Positions 53,522-63,346 are shown, counted from the first letter of the stretch. The stretch: DNA of 64,000 bases from Halomonas sp. McH1-25 (GCF_022348165.1 NZ_JAKRFI010000002.1:62001-126000), one strand, 5' to 3'. The notes: generated by a model not told the origin, from the sequence alone. Numbers and translations are program-made.

Positions 53522-55711
53522 TCAGGCGGTCTTCGCCTTGTGCACCGCGCGCCAGTGGTGCAGCAGCGGCTCGGTGTAGCCGGAAGGCTGCTCGCGACCC
53601 TTGAAGATCAGGTCCGAGGCGGCCTGGAAAGCCGTCGACTCGCTCAAGTGCGAGGTCATCGGCACATAGTTGGCGTCGCCCTCGTTCTGCTTGTCGACCA
53701 CGCCGGCCATGCGCTCCAGCGTCTCGCGCACCTGCGCCTCGCTGACCACGCCATGATACAGCCAGTTGGCGATGTGCTGGCTAGAGATACGCAGCGTGGC
53801 GCGGTCCTCCATCAGGCCCACATCGTGGATGTCGGGCACCTTGGACGCCCCCACCCCCTGCTCGACCCAGCGCACCACGTAGCCGAGGATGCCCTGACAG
53901 TTGTTGTCGAGTTCCTGCTGGATGTCGTCGGCCGACCACTCGGCTCGCTCGACCACCGGTACGGTGAGCAGGTCGTCGAGCAGATCGGCTTCGCCCTGGC
54001 GCTCCATCTCCTGCTGCAGTGCCGCGACATCGAGCTGATGGTAATGCAATGCGTGCAGCACCGCTGCAGTCGGCGACGGCACCCAGGCGGTATTGGCGCC
54101 GGCCTTGGGATGGCCGATCTTCTGCTCGAGCATGGCTGCCATCAGGTCGGGCATCGCCCACATGCCCTTGCCGATCTGGGCGCGGCCGCGCAGGCCGCAG
54201 GCCAGGCCGGCCTGGACGTTGTTCTTCTCGTAGGCGGCGATCCACTTGGCGCCCTTCATGTCGCCCTTGCGCAGCATCGGGCCGGCTTCCATCGCGGTGT
54301 GCATCTCGTCGCCGGTGCGATCGAGGAAACCGGTGTTGATGAACACCACGCGCGAGGTCGCCTCGTTGATGCAGGCCTTGAGGTTGACGGTGGTGCGCCG
54401 CTCCTCGTCCATGATGCCCATCTTCAGCGTATCGCGCTCCAGCCCCAGCACGTCCTCGATACGCCCGAACAGCGTATTGGCGAAGGCGACTTCCCTGGGC
54501 CCGTGCATCTTGGGCTTGACGATGTAGATCGACCCGCTGCGGCTGTTGGTCTTCTGGGTGCCGGTCGCTCCGCCCTTGTTGAGGTCGTGCATGGAGATCA
54601 GGCTGGTGACGATGCCGTCGAGCATGCCCTCGGGGATCTCGTTACCGTTACCGTCGAGGATCGCCGGGGTGGTCATCAGATGGCCGACGTTGCGCACGAA
54701 CATCAGCGAGCGGCCCGGCAAGGTGCGCGTGTCGCCATCGGGCGTGGTGTAGGTGCGGTCGTCGTGGAGACGGCGCATGAACGACTTGCCGTTCTTGCTG
54801 ACCTCTTCCTCGAGATCGCCCTGCATCAGGCCCAGCCAGTTACGGTAGACGTGGACCTTGTCCTCGGCATCCACGGCGGCTACCGAATCCTCGCAATCCA
54901 TGATGGTGGTGATCGCCGCCTCCACCAGCACGTCCTTGACGCCTGCCGGGTCGGTCTTGCCGATCGGGTGGGCGGCGTCGAACTGCACTTCGAGATGCAG
55001 GCCGTGATTGGCCAACAGCACCGCCTGCGGCTGGGCGGCATCGCCCTGGAAGCCGACCAGCTGGGCCGGGTCCTTGAGGCCGGTTTCCTTGCCACCTTCG
55101 AGGCCGACGATCAGCTTGCCGTCGCGCAGCGTGTAGCTGACGGCATCCTTGTGCGAGCCTTCGGCCAGCGGCGCGGCCTGATCGAGTACGCCGCGCGCAT
55201 AGGCAATGACCTTGGCGCCGCGCTTGGGATTGTAGCCGCCACTCTTCTCGGCGCCGTCGTCCTCGCTGATGACATCGGTGCCGTACAGGGCATCGTACAG
55301 GCTACCCCAGCGCGCATTGGCGGCATTCAGGGCGTAGCGGGCATTGCTGACCGGTACCACCAGCTGCGGCCCGGCCTGCACGGCGATTTCGGGATCGACG
55401 TTGCGAGTGGTCGTCTCGACCTTGGCCGGCGCCTCGACCAGATAACCGATCCGCTTGAGAAACTCGCGGTAGCCGGCCAGGTCGCGTACCGGTCCCGGAT
55501 GGGCCTTGTGCCAGGCATCGAGTTCACCCTGCAGACGCTCGCGCTCGGCGAGCAATTCGCGGTTGGTGGGCGCGAGATCGTGGATCAGGGCGTCGAGCCC
55601 GGACCAGAAGGCATCGGCGTCCACGCCGGTCCCGGGCAGGGCTTCCTCGTTGAGAAAGCGGTCGAGCTCGGCGGCCACCTGGAGACGATGGCGAGAGATG
55701 CGTTGAGTCAT
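53522..55711 (-). CDS. glcB: Malate synthase G
   Basis: Condenses glyoxylate with acetyl-CoA to malate (glyoxylate shunt and glycolate use). Protein of 729 residues (E. coli GlcB 723), single-chain G isoform. Features: the N-terminal clasp region, [20 protein letters not shown] near residue 130, [20 protein letters not shown] (catalytic Asp and Glu), [71 protein letters not shown], and a C-terminal catalytic Asp region. Stands alone with its own terminator; an IclR-like dyad lies upstream. Confidence 0.96.
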   Translation of the reverse strand: MTQRISRHRLQVAAELDRFLNEEALPGTGVDADAFWSGLDALIHDLAPTNRELLAERERLQGELDAWHKAHPGPVRDLAGYREFLKRIGYLVEAPAKVETTTRNVDPEIAVQAGPQLVVPVSNARYALNAANARWGSLYDALYGTDVISEDDGAEKSGGYNPKRGAKVIAYARGVLDQAAPLAEGSHKDAVSYTLRDGKLIVGLEGGKETGLKDPAQLVGFQGDAAQPQAVLLANHGLHLEVQFDAAHPIGKTDPAGVKDVLVEAAITTIMDCEDSVAAVDAEDKVHVYRNWLGLMQGDLEEEVSKNGKSFMRRLHDDRTYTTPDGDTRTLPGRSLMFVRNVGHLMTTPAILDGNGNEIPEGMLDGIVTSLISMHDLNKGGATGTQKTNSRSGSIYIVKPKMHGPREVAFANTLFGRIEDVLGLERDTLKMGIMDEERRTTVNLKACINEATSRVVFINTGFLDRTGDEMHTAMEAGPMLRKGDMKGAKWIAAYEKNNVQAGLACGLRGRAQIGKGMWAMPDLMAAMLEQKIGHPKAGANTAWVPSPTAAVLHALHYHQLDVAALQQEMERQGEADLLDDLLTVPVVERAEWSADDIQQELDNNCQGILGYVVRWVEQGVGASKVPDIHDVGLMEDRATLRISSQHIANWLYHGVVSEAQVRETLERMAGVVDKQNEGDANYVPMTSHLSESTAFQAASDLIFKGREQPSGYTEPLLHHWRAVHKAKTA

Positions 55712-55789
55712 GGAAATCCTCTCCTACTGCGCTGCCGTCTAGCGATACGATCCTTCCCCTGCTAGACGATTCGTTGTGGTTGCCACGTT

Positions 55790-55808
55790 TATGGAAATCT
55801 CTTCCATA
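55790..55808. promoter_or_regulatory. IclR-type operator candidate upstream of glcB
   Basis: TATGGAA-ATCTC-TTCCATA, a perfect 7-5-7 dyad 79 bases before the glcB start. Its inner TGGAAATCTCTTCCA differs at two positions from the E. coli IclR consensus TGGAAATNATTTCCA (recalled). Confidence 0.55.
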
Positions 55809-55930
55809 TAATAACCAAACAGAGAGAAAATTGTGTACCGCTCGACCAATGACTAAGAAAGCCGTTGATGCTCGGGGTGTCGTGTTCGTCAGTAAAGCGG
55901 GCTAGCATGGAGAGGTACAGGGAGAACGCG

Positions 55931-56923
55931 ATGACCGATTTCGCACCGTTGCAAGCACTTGGGCCGCTGGCCCGGGTGGGCGAATCCCAGGCCTCCGCCC
56001 TGGTGGATTACCTCGATCACTACCGTCTGGCCCCGCTGCTCAAGGAAGACGTGGGCCTGTACGCGGGTTTCATCGATGCCGAACGATACCGCCTCTGGGC
56101 CCAGGTATGGTCGCCGGAGACACCGCGCGGCACCGCCTTCGTGGTGCATGGCTACTTCGATCATCTGGGGCTTTACCGTCACCTGCTGGAACGCCTGCTC
56201 GGCCAAGGCTGGCGAGTCGTGCTGTGGGACCTGCCCGGACATGGCCTGTCCAGCGGCGAGCGTGCCACCATCGACGATTTCGAGGAGTACGGCGCCTGCC
56301 TGCAAGCGCTGCAGAATCACTTGGCAGACCGCGACATGGCACCCCGACCGTGGATCGGGGTCGGTCAGAGCACCGGGGCGGCGATTCTCGCCACCGATGC
56401 GCTCGGCCGCGGTTCGGCCTCGCCCTGGCAGGCACTGGTGCTGCTGGCGCCGCTGGTCAGGCCGTGGGGCTGGCCGCAATCGAACTGGTTGCATCGCCTG
56501 GCCAGCCCGTTCATCCGCTCGATTCCCCGCAAGTATCGCGCCAACTCCACCGACGACGATTTCGCCACTTTCCTGCGCGATCACGACCCACTGCAGCCCG
56601 ACCGCCTGACGCTGACCTGGGTCGCCGCCATGCGCCGCTGGATGGCGCACATGCTGGCGCTGCCGTCGAGCGAGTTGCCGGTGCTGATCCTGCAGGGTGA
56701 ACAGGACCTGACCGTGGACTGGCAGTGGAACCTGGAAGTACTTGCCAGCAAGTTTCCTCGGGCGCGCATCCATCGCCACCCGGAAGCGCGACACCATCTG
56801 GTCAATGAGGCGGAGCCGATCCGCGACCTGCTGTTCGAGGAACTCGATGCCTTTCTGGAAGACATGACATGCGCCAGTGGACCTACGCCTTCTCCCGCAT
56901 CCTCATCGTCGGCCACCCTATGA
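55931..56923 (+). CDS. Alpha/beta hydrolase, lysophospholipase/monoacylglycerol lipase-like
   Basis: Protein of 330 residues. The ATG at 55931 (MTDFAPLQALG) was chosen because AGGGAG lies eight bases upstream; an earlier ATG has a Cys/Arg leader. Catalytic triad candidates: Ser in GVGQSTGAAILATD (about 144), Asp in LQGEQDLTVDW (about 260) and His in EARHHLVNEAEP. The Hydrolase_4 opening GTAFVVHGYFDHLGLYRHLL and LWDLPGHGLSSGERATIDDF fit the lysophospholipase L2 (PldB) group. The last 20 residues are Ser/Pro/Thr rich. The stop overlaps the next ATG (ATGA). Confidence 0.85.
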   Translation: MTDFAPLQALGPLARVGESQASALVDYLDHYRLAPLLKEDVGLYAGFIDAERYRLWAQVWSPETPRGTAFVVHGYFDHLGLYRHLLERLLGQGWRVVLWDLPGHGLSSGERATIDDFEEYGACLQALQNHLADRDMAPRPWIGVGQSTGAAILATDALGRGSASPWQALVLLAPLVRPWGWPQSNWLHRLASPFIRSIPRKYRANSTDDDFATFLRDHDPLQPDRLTLTWVAAMRRWMAHMLALPSSELPVLILQGEQDLTVDWQWNLEVLASKFPRARIHRHPEARHHLVNEAEPIRDLLFEELDAFLEDMTCASGPTPSPASSSSATL

Positions 56924-57417
56924 TGCATCGTCTGAGTGACTTGCCCCGTTACCTGCTGCTCGTCCTGCTCCTGGCGGGTTGCGCCGGCCAGCCGGAGCGC
57001 CCGCAGACCCAGCGTCAGGCGCTCTATGGACTGGGCGAACGTGCCGCCGCCGCGGCCGTCACCCAGCCCAACTGGTCGGTCCCCGCCGATGAGGTCGTGC
57101 TGTTGCTGACGCTGCCCGAGATCGACACCGAGCTGGGTGTCGATACCGAGCGCTTTCGCGAAACCCTGACCCGCGCCCTGCTCGCCCGCAAGGATGGCCC
57201 CCAGGTACTCGACTGGACACCGACGATGGCCGACACCACGCTGCCGGAAAATCAGTGGCTTCTGGAAAGTCGCCTGCTGGCCGAAGGACCGGCCCTGACC
57301 CTATCCGACCGCGAGCTGCTGCCCTATCGCCTGGAACTGGCCCTGCGCCGACCGGACGATGCGGCACCGCACTGGACCCAGATCATCAGCGGCGCGCTGG
57401 ATGCCAGTGCCCTGTAG
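56920..57417 (+). CDS. Unrecognised lipoprotein
   Basis: Protein of 165 residues (second Met one codon later). Lipobox LLAGC at about residues 18-22, so the mature protein is membrane anchored; residue 2 after Cys is Gly, consistent with outer-membrane sorting. The mature part shows VVLLLTLPEIDTELGVDTER, LTRALLARKDGPQVLDWTPT, then LELALRRPDD. I cannot assign a family; the pattern suggests a small alpha/beta domain. Coupled to the hydrolase upstream, it may act in the same envelope process (inference). Confidence 0.75.
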   Translation: MMHRLSDLPRYLLLVLLLAGCAGQPERPQTQRQALYGLGERAAAAAVTQPNWSVPADEVVLLLTLPEIDTELGVDTERFRETLTRALLARKDGPQVLDWTPTMADTTLPENQWLLESRLLAEGPALTLSDRELLPYRLELALRRPDDAAPHWTQIISGALDASAL

Positions 57418-57494
57418 CGTGGCTCGCCCGGGCTTTGCATGTCCCGGCCCAGCGGCCACAATGGCCGTTCATCCGCTAAATCGCGAGAACCGCC

Positions 57495-58601
57495 ATGCCC
57501 CGCTACGCTCGCCACATCTACCGCGACGGCCCGCATAACCCCTTTCCGGGCATCAAGGTCCTGGAACGCCGCCTGGGGTACGCCATTCCGCACCAGCTGG
57601 GCTCCAACGAAGGGCTGGACATGCCTCACCGCGCCCTGTCGGCGCGCTTCGGCAATGCCGTGAGCGAGCTGGCCCGGGGCTATGGCGATGCCGAAGCGAT
57701 GGGCGTACGCCAGCGGCTATCAGCGGCCCTTGGCACACCACTGGAGGCATTGCTGGTCGATGCCGGCGCCGACAGCCTGATCGCCCTGGCGCTGCGCGCC
57801 ACCTGCGAAGCCGGCTCCCCTGTCGTGGCGAGCGCCGGCACCTACCCGACGTTCGGCTATTTCGCCGTGGGCCAGGGCTGCACGCTGCACGAGGTCGCCT
57901 ACCGCGACGAGTCGGGACTGTTGGCCCCCGATCTGAAGGCACTGGCCGAGGCAGCGAATGCCCACTCGGCGCAGTTGGTCTACCTGGCCAACCCCGACAA
58001 CCCGAGCGGCCACCTGTACGACGATGCCGCCATTGCCGGGCTACGCGCGGCGTTGCCCGCAGAATGCACGTTACTGCTCGACGAGGCCTACCACGACTTT
58101 CGTCCCGATGCCGATGCGCTATCCGCTGGCGTCGCCTGGCCCGGCGTGATTCGCCTGCGCACGCTCTCCAAGGCCCACGGCCTGGCCGGCCTGCGCATCG
58201 GCTATGCGATTGCCGAGCCCGAGGCCATCGAGATCATGCACAAGGTAAGGATTCACTATGCAGTGTCGTCGCTGACGCTGGCTGCCGCCGAGACGGTGCT
58301 GGATCACCCCGCCGAGACGCGTGAACACGTCGATGCCGTGATTGCACGTCGCGAGCGCCTGGCCGGCTGGCTGCGCGAGTTGGGCGCCGACGTGCCCGTC
58401 AGCGACACCAACTTCGTCGCCATCCGCCTGCCCGAGGCCGACATGGCGGCCCGGGTGCATCGTGAACTGCTCGAGGCCGGGAGTCTTATCCACCGCCCGC
58501 CGCACCCGGCCTTGGGCCACGTGCTGCGCATCAGTGCCGTGGAAGACGCCCTGCGCCCCGGCCGGCTGACGGTACTGGAAAAGGTCCTACGCACCCAGTG
58601 A
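57495..58601 (+). CDS. HisC-like PLP aminotransferase
   Basis: Fold type I class II aminotransferase of 368 residues related to histidinol-phosphate aminotransferase. LGSNEGLDMPH, AGADSLIALALRATCEAG, LVYLANPDNPSGHLYDD (Asn), LLLDEAYHDF (Asp, Tyr) and LRTLSKAHGLAGLRIGYAIAE (PLP Lys and Arg). A C-terminal Arg of VLRISAVEDALR fits the substrate carboxylate. No other his genes are nearby, so it may act on aromatic or other amino acids rather than in histidine synthesis. Abuts the convergent exchanger gene with no gap. Confidence 0.85.
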   Translation: MPRYARHIYRDGPHNPFPGIKVLERRLGYAIPHQLGSNEGLDMPHRALSARFGNAVSELARGYGDAEAMGVRQRLSAALGTPLEALLVDAGADSLIALALRATCEAGSPVVASAGTYPTFGYFAVGQGCTLHEVAYRDESGLLAPDLKALAEAANAHSAQLVYLANPDNPSGHLYDDAAIAGLRAALPAECTLLLDEAYHDFRPDADALSAGVAWPGVIRLRTLSKAHGLAGLRIGYAIAEPEAIEIMHKVRIHYAVSSLTLAAAETVLDHPAETREHVDAVIARRERLAGWLRELGADVPVSDTNFVAIRLPEADMAARVHRELLEAGSLIHRPPHPALGHVLRISAVEDALRPGRLTVLEKVLRTQ

Positions 58602-59645
58602 TCATCCTTCTCCGCCTAGCACCAACATCGCAACGCCCGCGATATAGCAGGCGATGATCGTCACACTCTCGAAACCGATACGTCCTGGTCCTTGCTCTTC
58701 ACGCCGGATCAGGCCGGCCAGCAGAACACCGGTCATCAGCAGGGACAGGGCTACCCAGAGCGATACGGCATCGGGGATGGCGTGGTATATGGAACCCTCG
58801 CGATAAGCGACGTCGGCCACGGCCGCGAACAATGTGTCGAAGGCATTACCCCCAATGATGCCTGCCACCGCCAAGGTCAACGCCCCACGCCGAACCGCGG
58901 CTACGGTGGTCACCAATTCAGGCAACGAGGTCGCCACCGAGGTCAGCAGAACGCCGACCGCTGCCTGGCTGATGCCGGTCTCCTCGGCGATGACCGTGGC
59001 ACTCCGCTCGAGTAGCCAACCGGCAATGCCGATCCCTAACCCCATGAGCAAAAACGCCACGATCATGCCGGGCAGGGATCGCTGCTGGTTGGCCTCGTCG
59101 GGTTCATCGATCAGCGTTTCCCGAGTACGTGCCGGATTCCACATGGGATCCGACTGGGCCTTGCTAACGATTCGCAAACCGTACAGGTAAGCGATAAACA
59201 GCAAGGGCGTGATGGGATGCACATGCCAGATGGTGATTTCCGGCGAGAAGCGCCCTATCAACAACAGCGTCAACAAGCACAGCAGTAGCGTGCCCTGCAT
59301 GATATTGCCGATAGACGCCGCGGCATGCTCCAGATTCGCACGCCGGTGCGCCACATCGGCTGCGGTGAGAAACAGCGTCTGTGCAGCGATTCCCCCCAAG
59401 GCATTGCTCATGGCCAGTTCTGGGCGTCCCCCCCACGCAGCGCTAACCGACACCATAATGCCCGAGAGTGAGGTGACCATGCCCAACAGAACCGCGCCAG
59501 CAATGGCTTCGCCCAGCCCTGTACGATCGGCCAGCTCATCGACCGTGCGTGTCAGGCGTGTGCCGACGATGCCAATCACCAGGGTGCAGAAAGCGAACAG
59601 GCCAATGGCAAACGTCAAAGACATATCAGAAAGAAATTCGGGCAT
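58602..59645 (-). CDS. Cation exchanger, CaCA superfamily (Na+/Ca2+ type)
   Basis: Inner-membrane protein of 347 residues with about ten helices. Two alpha-repeats typical of the superfamily are present: GEAIAGAVLLGMVTSLSGIM (about 44-63) and AVGVLLTSVATSLPELVTTV (about 228-247), followed by GGNAFDTLFAAVADV. In the first repeat, the usual Glu-bearing SxPE is SLSGI, so that repeat is degenerate. The ion cannot be fixed. The ATG shares one base with the amidase stop (TAATG). Confidence 0.82.
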   Translation of the reverse strand: MPEFLSDMSLTFAIGLFAFCTLVIGIVGTRLTRTVDELADRTGLGEAIAGAVLLGMVTSLSGIMVSVSAAWGGRPELAMSNALGGIAAQTLFLTAADVAHRRANLEHAAASIGNIMQGTLLLCLLTLLLIGRFSPEITIWHVHPITPLLFIAYLYGLRIVSKAQSDPMWNPARTRETLIDEPDEANQQRSLPGMIVAFLLMGLGIGIAGWLLERSATVIAEETGISQAAVGVLLTSVATSLPELVTTVAAVRRGALTLAVAGIIGGNAFDTLFAAVADVAYREGSIYHAIPDAVSLWVALSLLMTGVLLAGLIRREEQGPGRIGFESVTIIACYIAGVAMLVLGGEG

Positions 59646-61075
59646 TAGGCGTTTCTCTTGCCGTTAGCGAATGAGCGGACAGGAAAGCGTGGCGGCACTG
59701 CCTGCATGAAGGCGCGGCTGGCGCGAAGCACGGCACGGTCGTTGAACCGCGCCCCGACCAGTTGGCAGCCGATAGGCAGGCCTTCCTCGCTGAATCCGCA
59801 CGGCACCGAGGCTGCCGGTTGCCGGGTCAGATTGAATGGATAGGTGAATGGGGTCCAATCCATCCAATCGCTCATGCCCCGTCCTTCCGGCACTTCCTGG
59901 CCTGCCGTGAACGGCAGCACAGCGACGCTGGGCATCAGAAACAGATCGAAACGATTGCGGAAACTCGCCTCGAAACGCGCCGTCAACATGGCGCGCGCCT
60001 CTTGGGCGGCATGCACGTCATTGGCACTAAAGGATTCGCCGCGCCAGGCATTCTTCATCAGCCCCTCGCTGATCTGGCGACGTTCACCCTCGGTCATCTG
60101 GCTGCACAAGCGCCAACTGGTGGAGTACCACAGAATCTTGAAGGCCTCGCCCGCCTCGTGCAGGTCCAGGTCGTCGGGTACGACCTCGGCACCGAGCGCC
60201 TCGAGCTGCCTGGCAGCACGCTCGGTGGCTAGGGTGACCTGAGGATCGACAGCGACCCGCTCCGCCCGGGTGATCAAGCCGATGCGCATCCCCGCCAACG
60301 GCGCCTGGACCCCCTCGCCCCAATCGTCCGGCGCAGCAGCGACGGCGTAGCTGTCGCGGGAGTCGTAACGCCCCACCACGTTGAGCATGCGGATCGCATC
60401 GTCGACGGTGCGGGTGATCGGTCCCAGGTGCGACATCGAGGGCAAGGAACAGGGCGGCCACTGCGGTACCAGCCCGAAGGTCGGCTTGAAGCCGAAGGTG
60501 CCGGTAAACGAGGCCGGGATCCGGATGGAGCCACCCGAGTCGCCGCCCTGGTGCAATACCCCCAGATTGAGCGCACAGGCGGCGGCAGCGCCTCCCGACG
60601 AGCCGCCCGGGGTCAGTCGCGTATCCCAGGGGTTGTAGGTCACACCGGTGAGTGGGCTGTCGGTGACGCCCTTCCAGCCGAACTCGGGGGTCGTGGTCTT
60701 GCCCAGTATGATGGCCCCGGCCTCGCGCATCATGCGCGCCGGAGGGCCATCTTCCTGGCAGGGCGCGGGGTCGGAAATCAACGTACCCTCGCGCGCCGGC
60801 ATGCCGCGCACACGTGTCAGATCCTTCATGGTCACGGGCAGACCGTCGACCGGCCCCAGCGGCTTGCCGGCACGCCAACGAGTCTCGGCTTCGCGCGCCG
60901 CCGTCAGAGCCCCTTCATGATCGACATGACAGAACGCGTTGATGGCCGGATTTTCGCGGTCGATCCTGGCCAGCGTATCCTCGATGACTTCCACCGGTGA
61001 GAGCCGCCCGGCTGCATAAGCCTCGATCAGGGCGGCGGCATCCATCGCGGCAATCCGGGAATTGCTGTTTTCCAT
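59645..61075 (-). CDS. Amidase signature family protein
   Basis: Hydrolase of 476 residues; substrate unknown. Ser-cisSer-Lys triad visible: Lys84 in VTMKDLTR, Ser in GGSSGGAAAACAL (about 160) and Ser in GGDSGGSIRIPASFTG (about 183). It resembles the amidase/6-aminohexanoate or acylamidase group rather than GatA, as it lacks GatB/C neighbours. GGGAGG precedes the ATG at 61075. It lies 32 bases after comM and overlaps the exchanger gene, so the three may be read together. Confidence 0.9.
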   Translation of the reverse strand: MENSNSRIAAMDAAALIEAYAAGRLSPVEVIEDTLARIDRENPAINAFCHVDHEGALTAAREAETRWRAGKPLGPVDGLPVTMKDLTRVRGMPAREGTLISDPAPCQEDGPPARMMREAGAIILGKTTTPEFGWKGVTDSPLTGVTYNPWDTRLTPGGSSGGAAAACALNLGVLHQGGDSGGSIRIPASFTGTFGFKPTFGLVPQWPPCSLPSMSHLGPITRTVDDAIRMLNVVGRYDSRDSYAVAAAPDDWGEGVQAPLAGMRIGLITRAERVAVDPQVTLATERAARQLEALGAEVVPDDLDLHEAGEAFKILWYSTSWRLCSQMTEGERRQISEGLMKNAWRGESFSANDVHAAQEARAMLTARFEASFRNRFDLFLMPSVAVLPFTAGQEVPEGRGMSDWMDWTPFTYPFNLTRQPAASVPCGFSEEGLPIGCQLVGARFNDRAVLRASRAFMQAVPPRFPVRSFANGKRNA

Positions 61076-61107
61076 CGTGCCTCCCTGCACTCTTTGTTGC
61101 TGTCCTC

Positions 61108-62643
61108 TTATCGACCGGCAACGGCCTGCGGTGTTTCGTTCCCTCCACGTAACCGGTCGAGCTGGCGATAGCCGATGGCTTCCATCAGTTGCGGGCGCGT
61201 CGGGCGCGACTCGCCAGCCAGATCGGCCAGCGTCAATGCCACACGCAATACCCGATGATAGGCGCGTGCCGACAGTTTCAGACGAGACAGTACATCGGCC
61301 AGCCAGGCGCGCTCTTCGCTCGTCAGTGCGCAGGCAGCCTCCAGCTCGCGTCCCGGCAGGCGGGCATTGAGCGAACCCCGCGCTTGCTGGCGCTCACGGG
61401 CGGCCAGCACCCGCTCGCGCACCGCGGCCGAACTCTCGCCGAGCGCTGGCGAGGTCAGCTGCTCGGGCGGCAATGCAGGCACCTCGACCTGCAGATCGAT
61501 GCGATCCAGTAAAGGACCGGACAGTTTCGCCTGGTAGCGCTGTACCTGGGCGGGTGTACATACACAAGACTGGCGAGGATCGCCGAGATGCCCGCAAGGG
61601 CACGGATTCATGGCGGCAACGAGCTGGAAACGGGCAGGAAAACAGCGCTGATGACTGGCACGGGCGATGTGAATCTGACCGGATTCCAGGGGTTCGCGCA
61701 TCACCTCGAGGACGCCTCGGTCGAACTGCGGCAGCTCGTCGAGAAACAGCACCCCGTGGTGTGCCAGTGAAATCTCGCCGGGCCTCGGCTTCGAACCGCC
61801 TCCCACCAGAGCGACGCCACTGGCGGTATGGTGAGGCGAGCGAAAGGGCCGTTCGCCCCAGCGCTCTAGCAGGCCCATACCACATACCGAGCGAATCGCC
61901 GCGACCTCCAACGCCTCGTCATGGGACAACGGCGGCAAGATGCCCGGCAGGCGACTGGCCAACATGGTCTTGCCGGTCCCCGGTGGGCCGGCGAAGAGCA
62001 GGTTATGACCACCCGCCGCAGCAACCTCGAGGGCGCGACGCGCCTGATGCTGGCCACGCACATCGGCCAGATCGTGTACCGTACGCTCCGGCAAGGCCGG
62101 CTGATGCAGGCGGTGTTCGGCGAGACGATCCTGGCCCAGCAAATGGGCAACGACTTGGGAAAGATGCTCGGCCGGGAACACCGCCAGTTCGCCGGCCAAG
62201 GCGGCTTCGTCGGCGTTGGCCGCGGGCAGCAACAGGCGCCGTCCGGCGACCTTGGCGGCCAGCGCCACCGGCAATGCGCCGTTGATCGGGCGCAGCCGGC
62301 CGTCCAGGGCCAGCTCGCCCAGGCACTCGAGTCCCTCCAGGGCGGTGGCCGGAATCTGCTCGGAGGCGACCAGGATGCCCAACGCGATGGGCAGATCGAA
62401 GCGGCCGCCCTCCTTGGGCAAATCGGCGGGAGCGAGGTTGACGGTGATGCGTCGGGTATTGGGGAACTCGAAGCCGGCATTGAGCAGGGCACTACGCACC
62501 CGTTCGCGACTTTCGCGGACCGCGGTTTCGGGCAGGCCGACCAGGGTCAACCCCGGCAGGCCATTGGACAGGTGGACCTCGACCAATACTTCCGGAGCTT
62601 CCAGTCCCAATCCCGCCCGGGTCGCAATGATGGCTAACGCCAT
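61108..62643 (-). CDS. comM: YifB/ComM family Mg-chelatase-like AAA+ ATPase
   Basis: Cytoplasmic hexameric helicase of 511 residues that promotes branch migration during natural transformation in competent species (family knowledge). LonC-like N-domain with VEVHLSNGLPGLTLVGLPETAVRES split around GLPGLTLVGLPE, then AAA+ core with Walker A FAGPPGTGKTMLA and Walker B VLFLDELPQF. A zinc-type CPCGHLGDPRQSC follows. C-terminal Mg-chelatase domain ends with RPQLMEAIGYRQLDR. It is intact, consistent with potential for DNA uptake; no other com genes are seen. Confidence 0.94.
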   Translation of the reverse strand: MALAIIATRAGLGLEAPEVLVEVHLSNGLPGLTLVGLPETAVRESRERVRSALLNAGFEFPNTRRITVNLAPADLPKEGGRFDLPIALGILVASEQIPATALEGLECLGELALDGRLRPINGALPVALAAKVAGRRLLLPAANADEAALAGELAVFPAEHLSQVVAHLLGQDRLAEHRLHQPALPERTVHDLADVRGQHQARRALEVAAAGGHNLLFAGPPGTGKTMLASRLPGILPPLSHDEALEVAAIRSVCGMGLLERWGERPFRSPHHTASGVALVGGGSKPRPGEISLAHHGVLFLDELPQFDRGVLEVMREPLESGQIHIARASHQRCFPARFQLVAAMNPCPCGHLGDPRQSCVCTPAQVQRYQAKLSGPLLDRIDLQVEVPALPPEQLTSPALGESSAAVRERVLAARERQQARGSLNARLPGRELEAACALTSEERAWLADVLSRLKLSARAYHRVLRVALTLADLAGESRPTRPQLMEAIGYRQLDRLRGGNETPQAVAGR

Positions 62644-62758
62644 GGCACCCCCTCGTCAGCGGGCTCCATTTCCGCTCTTCCGTCAGGCGGATTAGCGTGG
62701 AGCCTTGAATGAATGGATTCGGTACATGCACCGAGTTTGGGCGCGCCCGGCCGAAATT

Positions 62759-63151
62759 TTACGGCGTCTTGCCGCCATCGGTGCCCAGATCGGTCCGTTT
62801 GCTGGCGAGATCGCCGGTCTGGCTCGTCTCGCCAGCGCCCGCATCCTCGGCTGGCGGCGCAACGGTATCGGCCGTGACCACGGCGGGCGATGCGGGAGCC
62901 GACGATTTCTCGTCGATAGCGGCTTCCAGGGCTGCCACTTGGCGTTCCAGGGCCTCGACGCGCGATCGGGTGCGCTGCAGTACGTCCATGAGAATATCGA
63001 AATCTTCGCGAGATACCAGTTCCATACGATCGAAGGCGCCGCGCATGACGCTCTGCACGCTGCGCTGGATCTCTTCGGGCGCATGGGACGCTTCCTGAAG
63101 CCGCTCGCCGATCTGCTGGGCCAGGCGACTGAACCGGTCGTTGCTTGCCAT
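62759..63151 (-). CDS. ubiK: UbiK accessory factor (YqiC, BMFP family)
   Basis: Accessory factor of aerobic ubiquinone synthesis that binds membranes and UbiJ (family knowledge). Protein of 130 residues. The core 1-80 has the family helix-turn-helix coiled coil: ARLAQQIGERLQEASHAPEE-like RLAQQIGERL, VMRGAFDRMELVSREDFDI and RSRVEALERQVAALEAAIDE. The C-terminal 50 residues (Ala/Pro/Asp/Glu rich) are longer than usual and likely disordered. The ATG at 63151 is preceded by AAAGGAG. Divergent from glnK. Confidence 0.92.
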   Translation of the reverse strand: MASNDRFSRLAQQIGERLQEASHAPEEIQRSVQSVMRGAFDRMELVSREDFDILMDVLQRTRSRVEALERQVAALEAAIDEKSSAPASPAVVTADTVAPPAEDAGAGETSQTGDLASKRTDLGTDGGKTP

Positions 63152-63211
63152 CGAATAGGCTCCTTTCCTGTGAACTGCCCTCAAGCATACGCAAGGACGC
63201 CGAATGGCGCA

Positions 63212-63228
63212 TGCGCAATCATGGCGCA
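63212..63228 (+). promoter_or_regulatory. Second NtrC-type site upstream of glnK
   Basis: TGCGCAATCATGGCGCA, a 17-bp dyad with arms TGCGC/GCGCA, centre at 63220. It is degenerate relative to the NtrC consensus. Its centre is 32 bp from that of the strong site, three helical turns. Confidence 0.5.
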
Positions 63229-63244
63229 AAGCACAAAAGCGGCA

Positions 63245-63259
63245 GCACCAACATGGTGC
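63245..63259 (+). promoter_or_regulatory. NtrC-binding site upstream of glnK
   Basis: GCACC-AACAT-GGTGC, a perfect match to the NtrC dyad GCACC-N5-GGTGC. Centre at 63252. Confidence 0.85.
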
Positions 63260-63313
63260 GCCCTGGCGGACCCGATTGCCCCGATTTTGTTCGCTCACTT
63301 TTTAATTAGAAAT

Positions 63314-63326
63314 TATCTATTTGATA
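63314..63326 (-). promoter_or_regulatory. IHF-like site between NtrC sites and the sigma-54 promoter
   Basis: On the minus strand TATCAAATAGATA matches WATCAANNNNTTR with one mismatch. It lies in an A/T-rich stretch (63299-63340), suitable for the DNA bend that brings NtrC to the promoter. Confidence 0.5.
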
Positions 63327-63346
63327 ATAAAAAAGATTTCCCAGCA

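Noticed and set aside
53513-55765. 750-codon open frame opposite glcB
   Set aside because: Antisense to malate synthase G; no domain, and the length reflects third-position GC bias.
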